Source of the DNA: Streptomyces cynarae
Lineage (GTDB): Bacteria; Actinomycetota; Actinomycetes; Streptomycetales; Streptomycetaceae
Assembly: GCF_025642135.1 (NCBI RefSeq)
Contig: NZ_CP106793.1
Span: forward strand, 3,207,001-3,271,000
Reading direction: 5' to 3'
DNA: 64,000 nucleotides
Position numbers and translations under genes: made by a program. The notes under the pieces were generated by a model. The model did no database searches. It had not been told where the DNA came from and worked only from the letters and a program-made list of their open reading frames with translations. This document shows positions 46,982 through 55,205 of the stretch, in pieces (the first letter of the stretch is position 1; every line of letters starts with the position of its first letter).

Positions 46982-47977
46982 ATGTACGACTACGACCTCC
47001 TGGTCGTGGGATCGGCCAACGCCGACCTGGTGATCGGGGTCGAGCGGCGGCCCGCGGCCGGGGAGACGGTGCTCGGCTCCGACCTGGCCGTCCACCCGGG
47101 CGGCAAGGGCGCGAACCAGGCGGTGGCCGCCGCCCGCCTCGGCGCCCGTACGGCGTTGCTGGCCCGGGTCGGCGACGACGCGCACGGCCGGCTGCTGCTG
47201 GACGCGCAGCGCGCGGCGGGCGTCGGCACGGTGGGGGTCCTGGTCGGCGGGGCGCCCACGGGGGTCGCGCTGATCACGGTGGACCCGTCGGGGGACAACA
47301 GCATCGTGGTCTCCCCGGGCGCCAACGGGCGGCTCGCCCCTGAGGACGTACGGGCCGCACAAGGCCTGCTGCACGCCTCCCGGGTGGTGTCGGCGCAGCT
47401 GGAGATCCCACTGGAGACGGTGGAGGAGGTCGTACGGAACCTGCCGTCCGGCACCCGGTTCGTGCTGAACCCGTCGCCGCCGAGGCCACTGCCCGCCGAG
47501 GTGCTGGCGGCCTGTGACCCGCTGATCGTGAACGAGCACGAGGCACGGGTCATCGCGGGCGACGAGCTGGGCGGGGCGCCTGAGGACTGGGCGCGGGCGC
47601 TGCTGGCGCTCGGCCCCCGCTCGGTGGTGGTGACGCTGGGCGCGGAGGGCGCTCTGGTGGCGGCCGACGGTTCGATGACCCGTGTCCCCTCCGTGAAGGT
47701 GGACGCCGTCGACACGACGGGCGCGGGCGACGCTTTCACGGCTGCGCTGGCCTGGCGGCTGGGCACGGGCGCGGCGCTGCCCGAGGCGGCGGCGTACGCG
47801 GCGCGGGTGGGGGCGGCGGCGGTGACGCGCCCCGGCGCTCAGGAGTCCTACCCCACCGCCGAGGAGGTCGAAGCCCTGTGCGGCGCCGGCCTGGGGGACG
47901 ACCCCCGGACGCCCGGCCGGGAAGGCGAGCCTGGAGTGCCTGCCCGAGGAGCGTCCGCGCGAGGTGAGTCCCTGTGA
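46982..47977 (+). CDS. rbsK: Ribokinase
   Basis: A 331-aa PfkB-family kinase. YDLLVVGSANADLVIGVERR opens it, LAVHPGGKGANQAVAAARLG (about residues 38-57) is signature 1, and VDAVDTTGAGDAFTAALAWR (about 240-259) is signature 2 with catalytic Asp. It phosphorylates ribose to ribose 5-phosphate. ATG 46982 follows GGGAGACAGTT. A Gly/Ala-rich C-terminal tail of about 25 residues goes beyond the usual length. Its stop overlaps rbsD. Confidence 0.94.
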   Translation: MYDYDLLVVGSANADLVIGVERRPAAGETVLGSDLAVHPGGKGANQAVAAARLGARTALLARVGDDAHGRLLLDAQRAAGVGTVGVLVGGAPTGVALITVDPSGDNSIVVSPGANGRLAPEDVRAAQGLLHASRVVSAQLEIPLETVEEVVRNLPSGTRFVLNPSPPRPLPAEVLAACDPLIVNEHEARVIAGDELGGAPEDWARALLALGPRSVVVTLGAEGALVAADGSMTRVPSVKVDAVDTTGAGDAFTAALAWRLGTGAALPEAAAYAARVGAAAVTRPGAQESYPTAEEVEALCGAGLGDDPRTPGREGEPGVPARGASARGESL

Positions 47978-48363
47978 AGAAGGCCGGAATCCTGAACCGT
48001 CACCTCGCGGGCGCCCTGGCCGAGTTGGGGCACGGGCACGGGGTCCTGATATGCGACGCGGGCATGCCGATCCCGGCGGGCCCCCGGGTCGTGGACCTGG
48101 CGTTCCGCGCCGGGGTGCCGTCCTTCGCGGAGGTCCTGGACGGTCTGCTCCAGGAGCTGGTGGTGGAGGGCGCCACGGCCGCGCACGAGGTGCGGGACGC
48201 CAACCCGCAGGCCACGGCGCTGCTGGAGGCCCGCTTCCCGGACCTCGAGCTGGTCCCGCACGAGAAGCTGAAGCGGCTTGCGGCCGACGCCCACCTGGTG
48301 GTCCGCACCGGTGAGGCCCGCCCGTACGCGAACGTGCTCCTGCGCTGCGGCGTCTTCTTCTGA
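47974..48363 (+). CDS. rbsD: D-ribose pyranase
   Basis: A 129-aa protein: KKAGILNRHLAGALAELGHG with the catalytic His at about 20, ILICDAG-type segment VLICDAGMPIPAGPRVVDLA, and ending RTGEARPYANVLLRCGVFF. It interconverts pyranose and furanose forms of ribose so that ribokinase can use it. GTG 47974 overlaps the rbsK stop. A terminator follows, so it is the last gene of the operon. Confidence 0.95.
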   Translation: MKKAGILNRHLAGALAELGHGHGVLICDAGMPIPAGPRVVDLAFRAGVPSFAEVLDGLLQELVVEGATAAHEVRDANPQATALLEARFPDLELVPHEKLKRLAADAHLVVRTGEARPYANVLLRCGVFF

Positions 48364-48396
48364 ACCGGCCGCTCTGCCTGCGATACCGCGATACTT

Positions 48397-48427
48397 CGAG
48401 GGGCCCGGTCACTGCCCGGGCCCCTCG
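48397..48427 (+). terminator. Terminator of the ribose operon
   Basis: CGAGGGGCCCGG and CCGGGCCCCTCG form a perfect 12-bp stem with a 7-base loop, followed by GTTTCCCC. It starts 34 bp after the rbsD stop. Confidence 0.9.
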
Positions 48428-48691
48428 GTTTCCCCCCACCCAGCCAGAACCCCCGTGATCCCCCCAGATCCCCCCGGGGAGTCCTGACTCCCCTTACGAC
48501 ACGCAGAGGGCGGCAAGGGTTGCACCCTTCGCGGAGAATTTTCCGAGGGTCCGTCGCGGGCGGCGCAAGAACTGGCACCGGATGTGGTCAGGGTCGATGA
48601 TGGAAGTGGAGTAAGAAGGTGATGGATCACGAACGACCGTGAGCCGGACAAGGCAGACTCCTCGTCGCGGGAGGCGTCCGCTCCTCAGCGA

Positions 48692-48952
48692 GTGAGCGCT
48701 CCCCAGGCCATGCGGAGCGCGGCCGAACAGCTGACCGAGCTGCTCGGGCGGGCTCCTCAGTCCGTTTCGGCGCTGAGACCGACGGACCATGGCTGGGAGG
48801 CCCTCGTCGAGGTCGTGGAGCTGGAGCGTGTTCCGGACACGAGCAGTGTGATGGCCAGCTACCGGGTCGTTCTGGACCCCGCGGGCAATCTGATGGGCTA
48901 CGAACAAGTACGCCGCTACACCCGCGCGCAGGTCGACAAAGAGGGCCGCTGA
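48692..48952 (+). CDS. gvpO: Gas vesicle protein GvpO
   Basis: An 86-aa protein from GTG 48692: SAPQAMRSAAEQLTELLGRA, then DHGWEALVEVVELERVPDTS and VMASYRVVLDPAGNLMGYEQ, ending YTRAQVDKEGR. This is the GvpO pattern, and GvpO leads the actinobacterial gvp clusters. The frame stays open upstream as far as a stop at 48620, and those residues (TNDREPDKADSSS) look like the natural charged N-terminus of GvpO. However, the codon where a start is expected (48626) is ATC. Either GTG 48692 is used or one base has changed. Confidence 0.85.
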   Translation: MSAPQAMRSAAEQLTELLGRAPQSVSALRPTDHGWEALVEVVELERVPDTSSVMASYRVVLDPAGNLMGYEQVRRYTRAQVDKEGR

Positions 48953-48990
48953 CAGCGGCTGACGCCCTTCGCTTGAAGGGACAGAAGATT

Positions 48991-49428
48991 GTGACTGTAA
49001 TGCCGCAGGGCGGTGGTCTGCCGGCCGGCGGGGGCGGCGGAGGCTCCGGCAACCTCTACGACGTACTGGAACTGGTTCTCGACCGGGGCCTCGTCATCGA
49101 CGCATTCGTACGGTTGTCCCTCATCGGAATCGAGATTCTGAAGGTGGACGCCCGCGTGGTCGTCGCCAGCGTCGACACCTATCTGCGCTTCGCCGAGGCT
49201 TGCAACCGGCTGGACCTGGAGTCCGGCCGCAAGGCCCCCGCGACGCTGACGGACATCACCCAGAGCATCACCGAGGGTGGTGCCCGGGGCAAGAGCAAGG
49301 GCGCGCTGACCGGCGCGGTGGAGGCGTTCACCGAATCGCTCCAGAAGGGGAGCAAGGAGCGCGAGAGGGAGCCCGAGCACATCGAACGCGGCTCGAGCCA
49401 CCGCTCCTCGAAGGACCGGGAGGAGTGA
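48991..49428 (+). CDS. gvpA: Gas vesicle structural protein GvpA
   Basis: About 145 aa from GTG 48991 (AAGGGACAGAAGATT precedes). After a Gly-rich lead comes the GvpA core: LYDVLELVLDRGLVIDAFVR, LSLIGIEILKVDARVVVASV and DTYLRFAEACNRLDL. The charged tail of about 65 residues after the core is longer than the compact shell GvpA of cyanobacteria, as is usual for Streptomyces. GvpA monomers form the ribbed wall of gas vesicles. Followed by gvpF with GTGA-type overlap possible. Confidence 0.92.
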   Translation: MTVMPQGGGLPAGGGGGGSGNLYDVLELVLDRGLVIDAFVRLSLIGIEILKVDARVVVASVDTYLRFAEACNRLDLESGRKAPATLTDITQSITEGGARGKSKGALTGAVEAFTESLQKGSKEREREPEHIERGSSHRSSKDREE

Positions 49429-49436
49429 GCGAGCCG

Positions 49437-50147
49437 ATGTCGCTGTACGTGTACGCGATCACCAAGGACTCGCATCCGCTGGATCTGGACGGGGTCAAGG
49501 GCGTGGGCGAGGCCCCCGCCGAGTTGCGGACCGTCCGCAGCGGCTCGCTGTGCGCCGTCGTCAGTGACGCCCCCCAGGACCTGTCGGTCGCGCGCCGCGA
49601 CCTGGAGGCGCACAACGAGGTCCAGGGACGTCTGTGGGCCGGCGGCAGCATCCTGCCGCTCGGCTTCGGATACGTCGCGGAGAACGAGGACGCCGTACGC
49701 GCCGTGCTGGAGTCGCGGGCCGAGGAGTTCTCCCAGCGGCTGGACGAGCTCACCGGGCGGGCCGAGTTCAACGTCAAGGGCGTGCAGGAAGAGGACGCCC
49801 TGCTGCGGACCATCCTCGAGGAGTCCGAGCAGGCGCGGGCGCTGAGCGCGCGGACCCGCGAGGGCGGCAGCTACGACGACCGCCTGGCGCTCGGTCAGCT
49901 CATCGCGCAGGAGGTGCAGAGCCGCCAGGACGCGGAGGCCGAGGAGGTCCTCGCCGCGCTGCGGCCGCTCGCGCTGTCGGAGAAGGTGTCCCCCCCGTCC
50001 AAGCAGTACTTCGTGAACGCGTCCTTCCTGGTGGAGGGCGAGCGGGCGGAGGAGTTCACACGGGCCGGGCAGGAGCTGGCCGAGCGCCTCGGCGAGGGCA
50101 TCGAGGTGCGGGTACGGGGGCCGCTGCCGCCGTACAGCTTCGCCTGA
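49437..50147 (+). CDS. gvpF: Gas vesicle protein GvpF (GvpF/GvpL family)
   Basis: A 236-aa protein. MSLYVYAITKDSHPLDLDGV, LRTVRSGSLCAVVSDAPQDL, SILPLGFGYVAENEDAVRAV and a final VRVRGPLPPYSFA are the hallmarks of GvpF/L. These are minor components thought to bind GvpA during assembly. ATG 49437 is chosen by comparison with homologues; an in-frame GTG at 49425 overlaps the gvpA stop and would add four residues. Confidence 0.93.
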   Translation: MSLYVYAITKDSHPLDLDGVKGVGEAPAELRTVRSGSLCAVVSDAPQDLSVARRDLEAHNEVQGRLWAGGSILPLGFGYVAENEDAVRAVLESRAEEFSQRLDELTGRAEFNVKGVQEEDALLRTILEESEQARALSARTREGGSYDDRLALGQLIAQEVQSRQDAEAEEVLAALRPLALSEKVSPPSKQYFVNASFLVEGERAEEFTRAGQELAERLGEGIEVRVRGPLPPYSFA

Positions 50148-50192
50148 CCGGGCCCGGACCGACCGACCCGGACGGCATGAGGAGGAGGCGCT

Positions 50193-50456
50193 GTGGGAGG
50201 ACTGGTCACCGGGATCCTGGGGCTGCCGTTCGCCCCGGTCAGGGGCATCGGCTGGGTGCTCGACAAGGTCGTCAAGACCGCGGAGCAGGAGTACTACGAC
50301 CCGGCTCCCATCCAGGAGGAGCTGGTGAACCTGGAGCAGGCGCGGACCGAGGGCCGTATCGCCGAGGAGGAGTTCGCGCAGCGCGAGGAGGCGCTGCTGC
50401 ACCGCCTGGAGGAGATCAGGGCCTACCACCTGCGGAAGGCGCAGGGCGGGCCGTGA
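50193..50456 (+). CDS. gvpG: Gas vesicle protein GvpG
   Basis: An 87-aa protein from GTG 50193: GGLVTGILGLPFAPVRGIGW at the start, KTAEQEYYDPAPIQEELVNL in the middle, and a charged helix EEFAQREEALLHRLEEIRAY. This is the GvpG pattern and its usual place after gvpF. Role in assembly not known in detail. Hydrophobic N-terminus and coiled-coil-like C-terminus. Confidence 0.92.
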   Translation: MGGLVTGILGLPFAPVRGIGWVLDKVVKTAEQEYYDPAPIQEELVNLEQARTEGRIAEEEFAQREEALLHRLEEIRAYHLRKAQGGP

Positions 50457-50484
50457 CGGTCGGCGAAAGAAAGAAGAGGGAACC

Positions 50485-50985
50485 ATGAACAACGCCAAGA
50501 TCGGCGCGGCTGTTCTCGGCGGCTATCTGCTGGGCCGGACGAAGAAGGGCAAGCTCGCCCTGAGCCTGGGGGCGGCGATGGCCGGGTCGCGGATGAGGCC
50601 CGGGCAGGTCGGCAAGCTGCTCCAGGACTCCCCCGTCCTCGGCAACGTCAGCAAGCAGGTGCGCGGTGAGCTGGCGAGCGCGGGCAAGGCCGCGGCCACC
50701 ACCGTGCTGTCGGCGAAGGCCGAGAGCCTGGCCGACGCCCTGCACGAGCGCACCGCGGGGCTGAAGGAGAGGACGCACGGCGAGGGCGGGCGCGGTCGGC
50801 ACGAGGAGGCCCGCGACGAGGAAGACGCGGACGAGGAGGGGGACCGGGACGAGGGCGGCCGGGACGACGGAAGCCGGAGAGAGCGTCGGAGCGGAGCAGG
50901 GGAGGAGCCGGGTCACCGGAGCGAGGGGCGCGAGAAGAGGGCGAAGAGCGGGTCCGCACGATCAAGGAGGCCGGACGATGGTTGA
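50485..50985 (+). CDS. gvpY: Gas vesicle-cluster protein GvpY
   Basis: A 166-aa protein: NNAKIGAAVLGGYLLGRTKK, then LALSLGAAMAGSRMRPGQVG and SPVLGNVSKQVRGELASAGK, followed by an Asp/Glu/Arg-rich tail from about residue 90. It occupies the gvpY position between gvpG and gvpZ in Streptomyces clusters. The first half could lie on the vesicle surface; the tail is low-complexity. Overlaps the next gene by 8 bp. Confidence 0.82.
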   Translation: MNNAKIGAAVLGGYLLGRTKKGKLALSLGAAMAGSRMRPGQVGKLLQDSPVLGNVSKQVRGELASAGKAAATTVLSAKAESLADALHERTAGLKERTHGEGGRGRHEEARDEEDADEEGDRDEGGRDDGSRRERRSGAGEEPGHRSEGREKRAKSGSARSRRPDDG

Positions 50986-52093
50986 GGGCACCCTCAACAA
51001 GGTTCGTGATCAGGTGCAGGGGAACCCTGGCGCGGACCGGCTCAAGGCAGAGCTGGAGAGCTACCTGCAGGCCCGGCTCCAGGTGATGCTCGAGAGCATG
51101 GGCGAGCGGCTGGGTGAGGGGGCGCGCCGGCTGGCGGAGACGCACGTCGGTCCCGGCATGCTGGGCAAACTCGCCCTCAAGGGCGGCAAGAGGCTCCTCG
51201 GAGGGGAAGGCGCGGGGGCGGGGGCGGGCGGAATCCTGTCCCAGGCGAAGGACACGCTGCTCGGCAAGGCCAAGGAGGCGGCGGGCGTAGGCGGCAAGAA
51301 GCCCGGCGGACCGCAGCGGGGACTGACCATCATCGAGGACGTCGAGGTGGGCGTGCCCGTCCGCGAGGCCTACAACCAGTGGACGCAGTTCCCGGACTTC
51401 GAAAAGTTCGCCAAGGGTGTCGAGGACGTCCGGCAGGACGACGAGACCACGACCCACTGGCAGGCGAAGATCGCCAAGTCACGTCGCCAATGGCGGGGCG
51501 TCGTGACCGAGCAGGTGCCCGACGAGCGCATCGCCTGGACCACCGAGGGTCCCAAGGGCACGAACAAGGGCGTCGTCACCTTCCACCCGCTCGGCGACAA
51601 CCTCACCAAGGTTCTGCTGGTCCTGCAGTACTACCCCAAGGGCCTGTTCGAGAAGACGGGCAGCCTGTGGCGCGCCCAGGGGCGGCGGGTGCGGCTCGAT
51701 CTCAAGCTCTACCGCTCGTTCGTCATGACCCGCGGTGAGGCCACCGGCGCCTGGCGCGGCGAGATCCGCGACGGGGAGGTGGTCCGCAGCTCGGAGGAGG
51801 TCGAGCGCGAGGAAGAGGAAGAGGCCGAGAAGGAGGGCCGCGGGGAGCGCGAGGAGGAGCCCGAGGAGCGGGAAGAGGAGCCCGAGGAGCGCCGCCGGGA
51901 CGAGGAGGAGGAAGAAGAGGCAGACAGAGAAGAGGGACGTCGGGGACGCCGGGACGAGGACGAAGAGGACGAGGACGACGAGAAGCCCGAGTCCTCCGAG
52001 GAGGACGACGAGTGGGAGGAGGACGAAGACGAGCAACCCGACGACCGCTACGACGAGAGGGAGGCACCCGAAGGGCGTCGGCGCCGCGGATAG
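50978..52093 (+). CDS. gvpZ: Gas vesicle-cluster protein GvpZ (SRPBCC domain)
   Basis: A 371-aa protein. The helical N-terminal third begins MVEGTLNKVRDQVQGNPGAD. Residues 115-255 form a START/SRPBCC (polyketide cyclase-like) domain: IIEDVEVGVPVREAYNQWTQ, FPDFEKFAKGVEDVRQDDET, THWQAKIAKSRRQWRGVVTE and VVTFHPLGDNLTKVLLVLQY. The last 110 residues are almost only E, D, R and K. It is the gvpZ of Streptomyces clusters. The SRPBCC fold may bind a hydrophobic ligand or another Gvp protein. ATG 50978 lies within the end of gvpY. Confidence 0.85.
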   Translation: MVEGTLNKVRDQVQGNPGADRLKAELESYLQARLQVMLESMGERLGEGARRLAETHVGPGMLGKLALKGGKRLLGGEGAGAGAGGILSQAKDTLLGKAKEAAGVGGKKPGGPQRGLTIIEDVEVGVPVREAYNQWTQFPDFEKFAKGVEDVRQDDETTTHWQAKIAKSRRQWRGVVTEQVPDERIAWTTEGPKGTNKGVVTFHPLGDNLTKVLLVLQYYPKGLFEKTGSLWRAQGRRVRLDLKLYRSFVMTRGEATGAWRGEIRDGEVVRSSEEVEREEEEEAEKEGRGEREEEPEEREEEPEERRRDEEEEEEADREEGRRGRRDEDEEDEDDEKPESSEEDDEWEEDEDEQPDDRYDEREAPEGRRRRG

Positions 52094-52175
52094 TCGCGGG
52101 CGCTGAGGTGCGTGAACTCGCCGGCCTCCGTTGTCGCCGGCGCCGGGTGCTCAGGGAAACGAGGTCGAGTGTGCC

Positions 52176-52853
52176 GTGTCCGATCCCGCCGTCCCCGCGT
52201 CGCGGCCCCTGACCCCCTACAGTCAGGGGTCCTCCGGCGCGAACCTGGCCGACATCCTTGAACGCGTGCTCGACAAGGGCATCGTGATAGTCGGCGACAT
52301 CAAGATCAACCTGCTCGACATCGAGCTGCTCACCATCAAACTCCGGCTCCTGGTGGCCTCCGTGGACAAGGCCCGGGAGATCGGCATCGACTGGTGGGAG
52401 CACGACCCGGCGCTGTCCTCACGCGCCGACGGCCGGCGCAGCCTCCGGGAACAGAACGAGCGGCTGCGGGCCGAAGTGGAGGAGCTGCGCGGACAACTCG
52501 CGTCGTCCCCACCGCCCGAGCTGTCCGAGGGCAGGTCCGGCCGCCGCAGCCGGCCGCGGGAGGACCGCGACGCCGAGCGGGAGCCACGACGGGACCGCGA
52601 CGCCGAACGAGAACCACGACGGGACCGCGACGCCGAACGAGAACCACGACGGGACCGCGACGCCGAACGAGAACCACGACGGGACCGCGACGCCGAACGA
52701 GAACCACGACGGGACCGCGACGCCGAACGAGAACCACGACGGGACCGCGACGCCGAACGAGAACCACGACGGGACCGCGACGCCGAACGAGAGCCGCGCA
52801 CCGAGCCGCGACGCACCCGGCGCAGGGCCGATGAGGACGAGGACCGGAGCTGA
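52176..52853 (+). CDS. gvpJ: Gas vesicle protein GvpJ with repeat-rich tail
   Basis: A 225-aa protein from GTG 52176. Residues 20-75 are a GvpA/J core: SGANLADILERVLDKGIVIV, GDIKINLLDIELLTIKLRLL and VASVDKAREIGIDWWEHDP. A coiled-coil-like stretch (LREQNERLRAEVEELRGQLA) follows. From about residue 130 there are eight copies of a charged ten-residue unit (DRDAEREPRR). GvpJ is a minor shell protein, probably at vesicle tips. The tail is far longer than normal and clearly recent. Confidence 0.9.
   Translation: MSDPAVPASRPLTPYSQGSSGANLADILERVLDKGIVIVGDIKINLLDIELLTIKLRLLVASVDKAREIGIDWWEHDPALSSRADGRRSLREQNERLRAEVEELRGQLASSPPPELSEGRSGRRSRPREDRDAEREPRRDRDAEREPRRDRDAEREPRRDRDAEREPRRDRDAEREPRRDRDAEREPRRDRDAEREPRRDRDAEREPRTEPRRTRRRADEDEDRS
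52563..52802 (+). repeat. Eight 30-bp tandem repeats in gvpJ
   Basis: The unit GACCGCGACGCCGAACGAGA with the following CCACGACGG (30 bp in all) is repeated eight times without gaps. Units 2-7 are identical and the first and last differ at a few positions. Each encodes DRDAEREPRR, keeping the frame. Identity at synonymous sites shows recent expansion, so copy number may vary between strains and may be miscounted in the assembly. Confidence 0.96.
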
Positions 52854-52858
52854 GGGCG

Positions 52859-53671
52859 GTGGACGAGCAGCTGTGCTACGCGTATGCCGTGCTGGGTGCG
52901 TCGGCCCTGGACGACAAGTCGCTCGCGTCTGTCCGGGGCGTGGCGGACGCCCCCGTCGCCCTGGTCCGCCACGGCCAGGTGGCGGCCGCGGTCAGCGCGG
53001 TGCCCGCGGCCGAGTTCTCGGAGTCGGCCCTGAGGGCCGGTCTCGAGGACCTGCGGTGGCTGGAGGCGACGGCCCGTGCGCACCACTTCGTGATCGAGAC
53101 ACTGGCCGGGCACACCACGGTCCTTCCGCTGCGGCTGGCCACCGTCTACCTGGACGCGAGCCGGGTACGGGAGATGCTGGCCGGGCGGGAGGCGGAGTTC
53201 GCCGCACTCCTCGACCGGCTCGCCTCGCACGTGGAGTGGGGCGTGAAGGTCTACGTCGAGGCGCCGCCGGAGCCCCCGCCCGCCCAGGCGCCCACCGGCG
53301 CCCCGGCGGGCGAGGAGAACCCGGGGCGGGCGTATCTGCGCGGCCGTCGGCACCAGCGGCAGGCGCGCGAGGACGCCTGGCGGCTCGCCGAGGAGGCCGT
53401 GCGACGGACCGAGGAGGAGGCCAGGGGCCTGGCGGTGGAGCGCACCCGGCACCGGCCGCAGCAGGGAGGCCTCGCGCAGGTACCGGGCGAGAACATCGCC
53501 AACGACGCCTATCTGGTCCCGCGCCGGCTGTCCGAGGAGTTCCGCGACCGGATGCTGCACGCGGCCGACGGCCTGCCCGGGGTCCGCGTGGACGTCACCG
53601 GGCCGTGGGCGCCGTACTCCTTCACCGCGCCGCTCGCGCCCGACGCGCGGGAAGGGGCCGGGCAGCGGTGA
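52859..53671 (+). CDS. gvpL: Gas vesicle protein GvpL (GvpF/GvpL family)
   Basis: A 270-aa protein from GTG 52859. CYAYAVLGASALDDKSLASV and VALVRHGQVAAAVSAVPAAE start it, HHFVIETLAGHTTVLPLRLA is the conserved centre, and VDVTGPWAPYSFTAP is the C-terminal signature. Related to GvpF but with an Arg/Gln-rich insertion at about 155-200. Thought to help nucleate the shell. Its stop overlaps the gvpS start (GTGA). Confidence 0.93.
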   Translation: MDEQLCYAYAVLGASALDDKSLASVRGVADAPVALVRHGQVAAAVSAVPAAEFSESALRAGLEDLRWLEATARAHHFVIETLAGHTTVLPLRLATVYLDASRVREMLAGREAEFAALLDRLASHVEWGVKVYVEAPPEPPPAQAPTGAPAGEENPGRAYLRGRRHQRQAREDAWRLAEEAVRRTEEEARGLAVERTRHRPQQGGLAQVPGENIANDAYLVPRRLSEEFRDRMLHAADGLPGVRVDVTGPWAPYSFTAPLAPDAREGAGQR

Positions 53672-53934
53672 GCGACTACGGCCCGTTCGACGACCGTCCG
53701 GTCGCTCAGCCGCAGGTGGCGTTGATCGACCTGCTGGACCGGCTGTTGAGCGGCGGTGTGGTGCTCACCGGCGATCTCGTGCTGTCCATCGCCGACGTCG
53801 ACCTGGTGCGGATCTCGCTGCGCGCGGTGATCGTCGCGATCCGCGAGGAGCTGGACGCGGAGTGGGCGACGTTCCTGCCCCCGGGACACTCCGCGCTTCC
53901 GGTCCACGGGAGCCACGGTGACGGGCCCGGCTGA
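53668..53934 (+). CDS. gvpS: Gas vesicle protein GvpS (GvpA/J-related)
   Basis: An 88-aa protein with a GvpA-like core: VALIDLLDRLLSGGVVLTGD, LVLSIADVDLVRISLRAVIV and AIREELDAEW. Short ends. It is the third GvpA-fold protein in the cluster and lies in the gvpS position. GTG 53668 overlaps gvpL; its end overlaps gvpK by 17 bp. Confidence 0.9.
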   Translation: MSDYGPFDDRPVAQPQVALIDLLDRLLSGGVVLTGDLVLSIADVDLVRISLRAVIVAIREELDAEWATFLPPGHSALPVHGSHGDGPG

Positions 53935-54321
53935 CGACCCGCGCGCGGACCGGCTGCGGCAGGTGGCCGAGGCCGCGACCCGGGCGTTCTCGCTGCTGCC
54001 CGCCCGCCCGGACGAGGTCCCCCGCCGTCCGCCGGCCGGGGCGAGGGCGTCGCGCGCCGTCTGCACGCCGACCCGGAGACGGTGGAGCGGGATCTCGTCA
54101 AACTGGTCCTCACCATCGTCGAGTTGCTGCGCCAGCTGATGGAGCGGCAGGCCCTGCACCGCGTCGACGAGGGCGACCTCAGCGAGGAGCAGGAGGAACG
54201 GCTCGGACTGACCCTGATGCTCCTGCACGACCGGATGGCGGACCTGTGCGACCAGTACGGCCTCACCATGGCCGACCTCAACATCGACCTGGGCCCGCTG
54301 GGTTCGCTGCTTCCGCCCTGA
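53918..54321 (+). pseudogene. gvpK: Gas vesicle protein GvpK, single frameshift
   Basis: GTG 53918 opens TGPADDPRADRLRQVAEAAT and RAFSLLPARPDEVPRRPPAG. The conserved part continues in the next frame as GEGVARRLHADPETVERDLV, KLVLTIVELLRQLMERQALH and ends NIDLGPLGSLLPP at 54321. One missing G in the run at 54038-54041 accounts for the break. GvpK is needed for vesicle formation in other organisms. With both halves fully conserved, a base-calling error is likely; if real, translation could restart at GTG 54082 without the N-terminal 50 residues. Confidence 0.87.
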
Positions 54322-54368
54322 GGGTCTGCGAGCGGACCGGGCCGCGCGGGCCCAATCCGCCCGGGGCG

Positions 54369-55205
54369 TCACCGGATCACGTGCTCCACGAACCGCTCGA
54401 CCGTCTCCGCGAGGACCTCCCGGCCGTCCCGCGCCCACAGCCCGTCGTTGAACAGCTCGACCTCGATGGGACCGGTGTAGCCCGCGGCCTCCACGTATCC
54501 CTTCCACTCGCGCATGTCGACCGCGCCGTCGCCGATCTGCCCGCGGCCGTTGAGGACGCCCTCCGGCAGCGGGGTGGTCCAGTCGGCGAGCTGGAAGGTG
54601 TGGATCCGGCCACCGGCGCCCGCCCGGGCGATCTGCTCGGGGGCTGTGTCGTCCCACCAGATGTGGTACGTGTCCACCGTGACGCCGACCTGCTCCGCCG
54701 GGAAGCGTTCGGCCAGGTCGAGCGCCTGGGCCAGGGTCGAGACCACACAGCGGTCCGAGGCGTACATCGGGTGGAGCGGCTCGATGGCCAGCCGCACACC
54801 GCGCTCGGCCGCGTACGGGCCCAGTTCCGCGAGCGCGTCCGCGATCCGCTCGCGCGCCCCGCGCAGGTCCTTGGAGCCGGCCGGCAGCCCGCCCGAGACC
54901 AGGACCAGCGTGTCCGTGCCCAGCGTGGCCGCCTCGTCGACCGCCCGGCGGTTGTCGTCGAGGGCGCGCGCCCGCTCGTCGGGGTCGATCGCGGTGAAGA
55001 AGCCGCCCCGGCACAGGGTCGTCACCGTCAGCCCGGCGTCGCGGACCAGCTTCGCCGTCGCCTCCAGGCCGTGGGACTGCACGGGCTCCCGCCACAGGCC
55101 CACGCCCCGCACGCCCAACTCCTGGCAGACATCGACCAGTTCGGGCATGGACAGCTGCTTCACCGTCATCTGGTTGATGGAGAACCGCTCCGGTGCCGTG
55201 CTCAC
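54369..55205 (-). CDS. Sugar phosphate isomerase/epimerase (xylose isomerase-like TIM barrel)
   Basis: A 278-aa protein. FSINQMTVKQLSMPELVDVC starts the barrel. TLVLVSGGLPAGSKDLRGAR, RLAIEPLHPMYASDRCVVST (metal Glu/His), VGVTVDTYHIWWDD (Asp/His) and IEVELFNDGLWARDG (final Glu) are the metal-binding strands. Members include inosose dehydratase/isomerase-like and 3-keto-sugar enzymes. Last gene of a three-gene operon; its ATG overlaps the upstream stop. Probably acts on a keto-sugar made by the oxidoreductase at 56350. Confidence 0.9.
   Translation of the reverse strand: MSTAPERFSINQMTVKQLSMPELVDVCQELGVRGVGLWREPVQSHGLEATAKLVRDAGLTVTTLCRGGFFTAIDPDERARALDDNRRAVDEAATLGTDTLVLVSGGLPAGSKDLRGARERIADALAELGPYAAERGVRLAIEPLHPMYASDRCVVSTLAQALDLAERFPAEQVGVTVDTYHIWWDDTAPEQIARAGAGGRIHTFQLADWTTPLPEGVLNGRGQIGDGAVDMREWKGYVEAAGYTGPIEVELFNDGLWARDGREVLAETVERFVEHVIR

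Noticed and set aside
52563..52802. 30-bp repeats as a CRISPR
   Set aside because: There are no spacers, and the repeats are in frame inside gvpJ, encoding a ten-residue unit.
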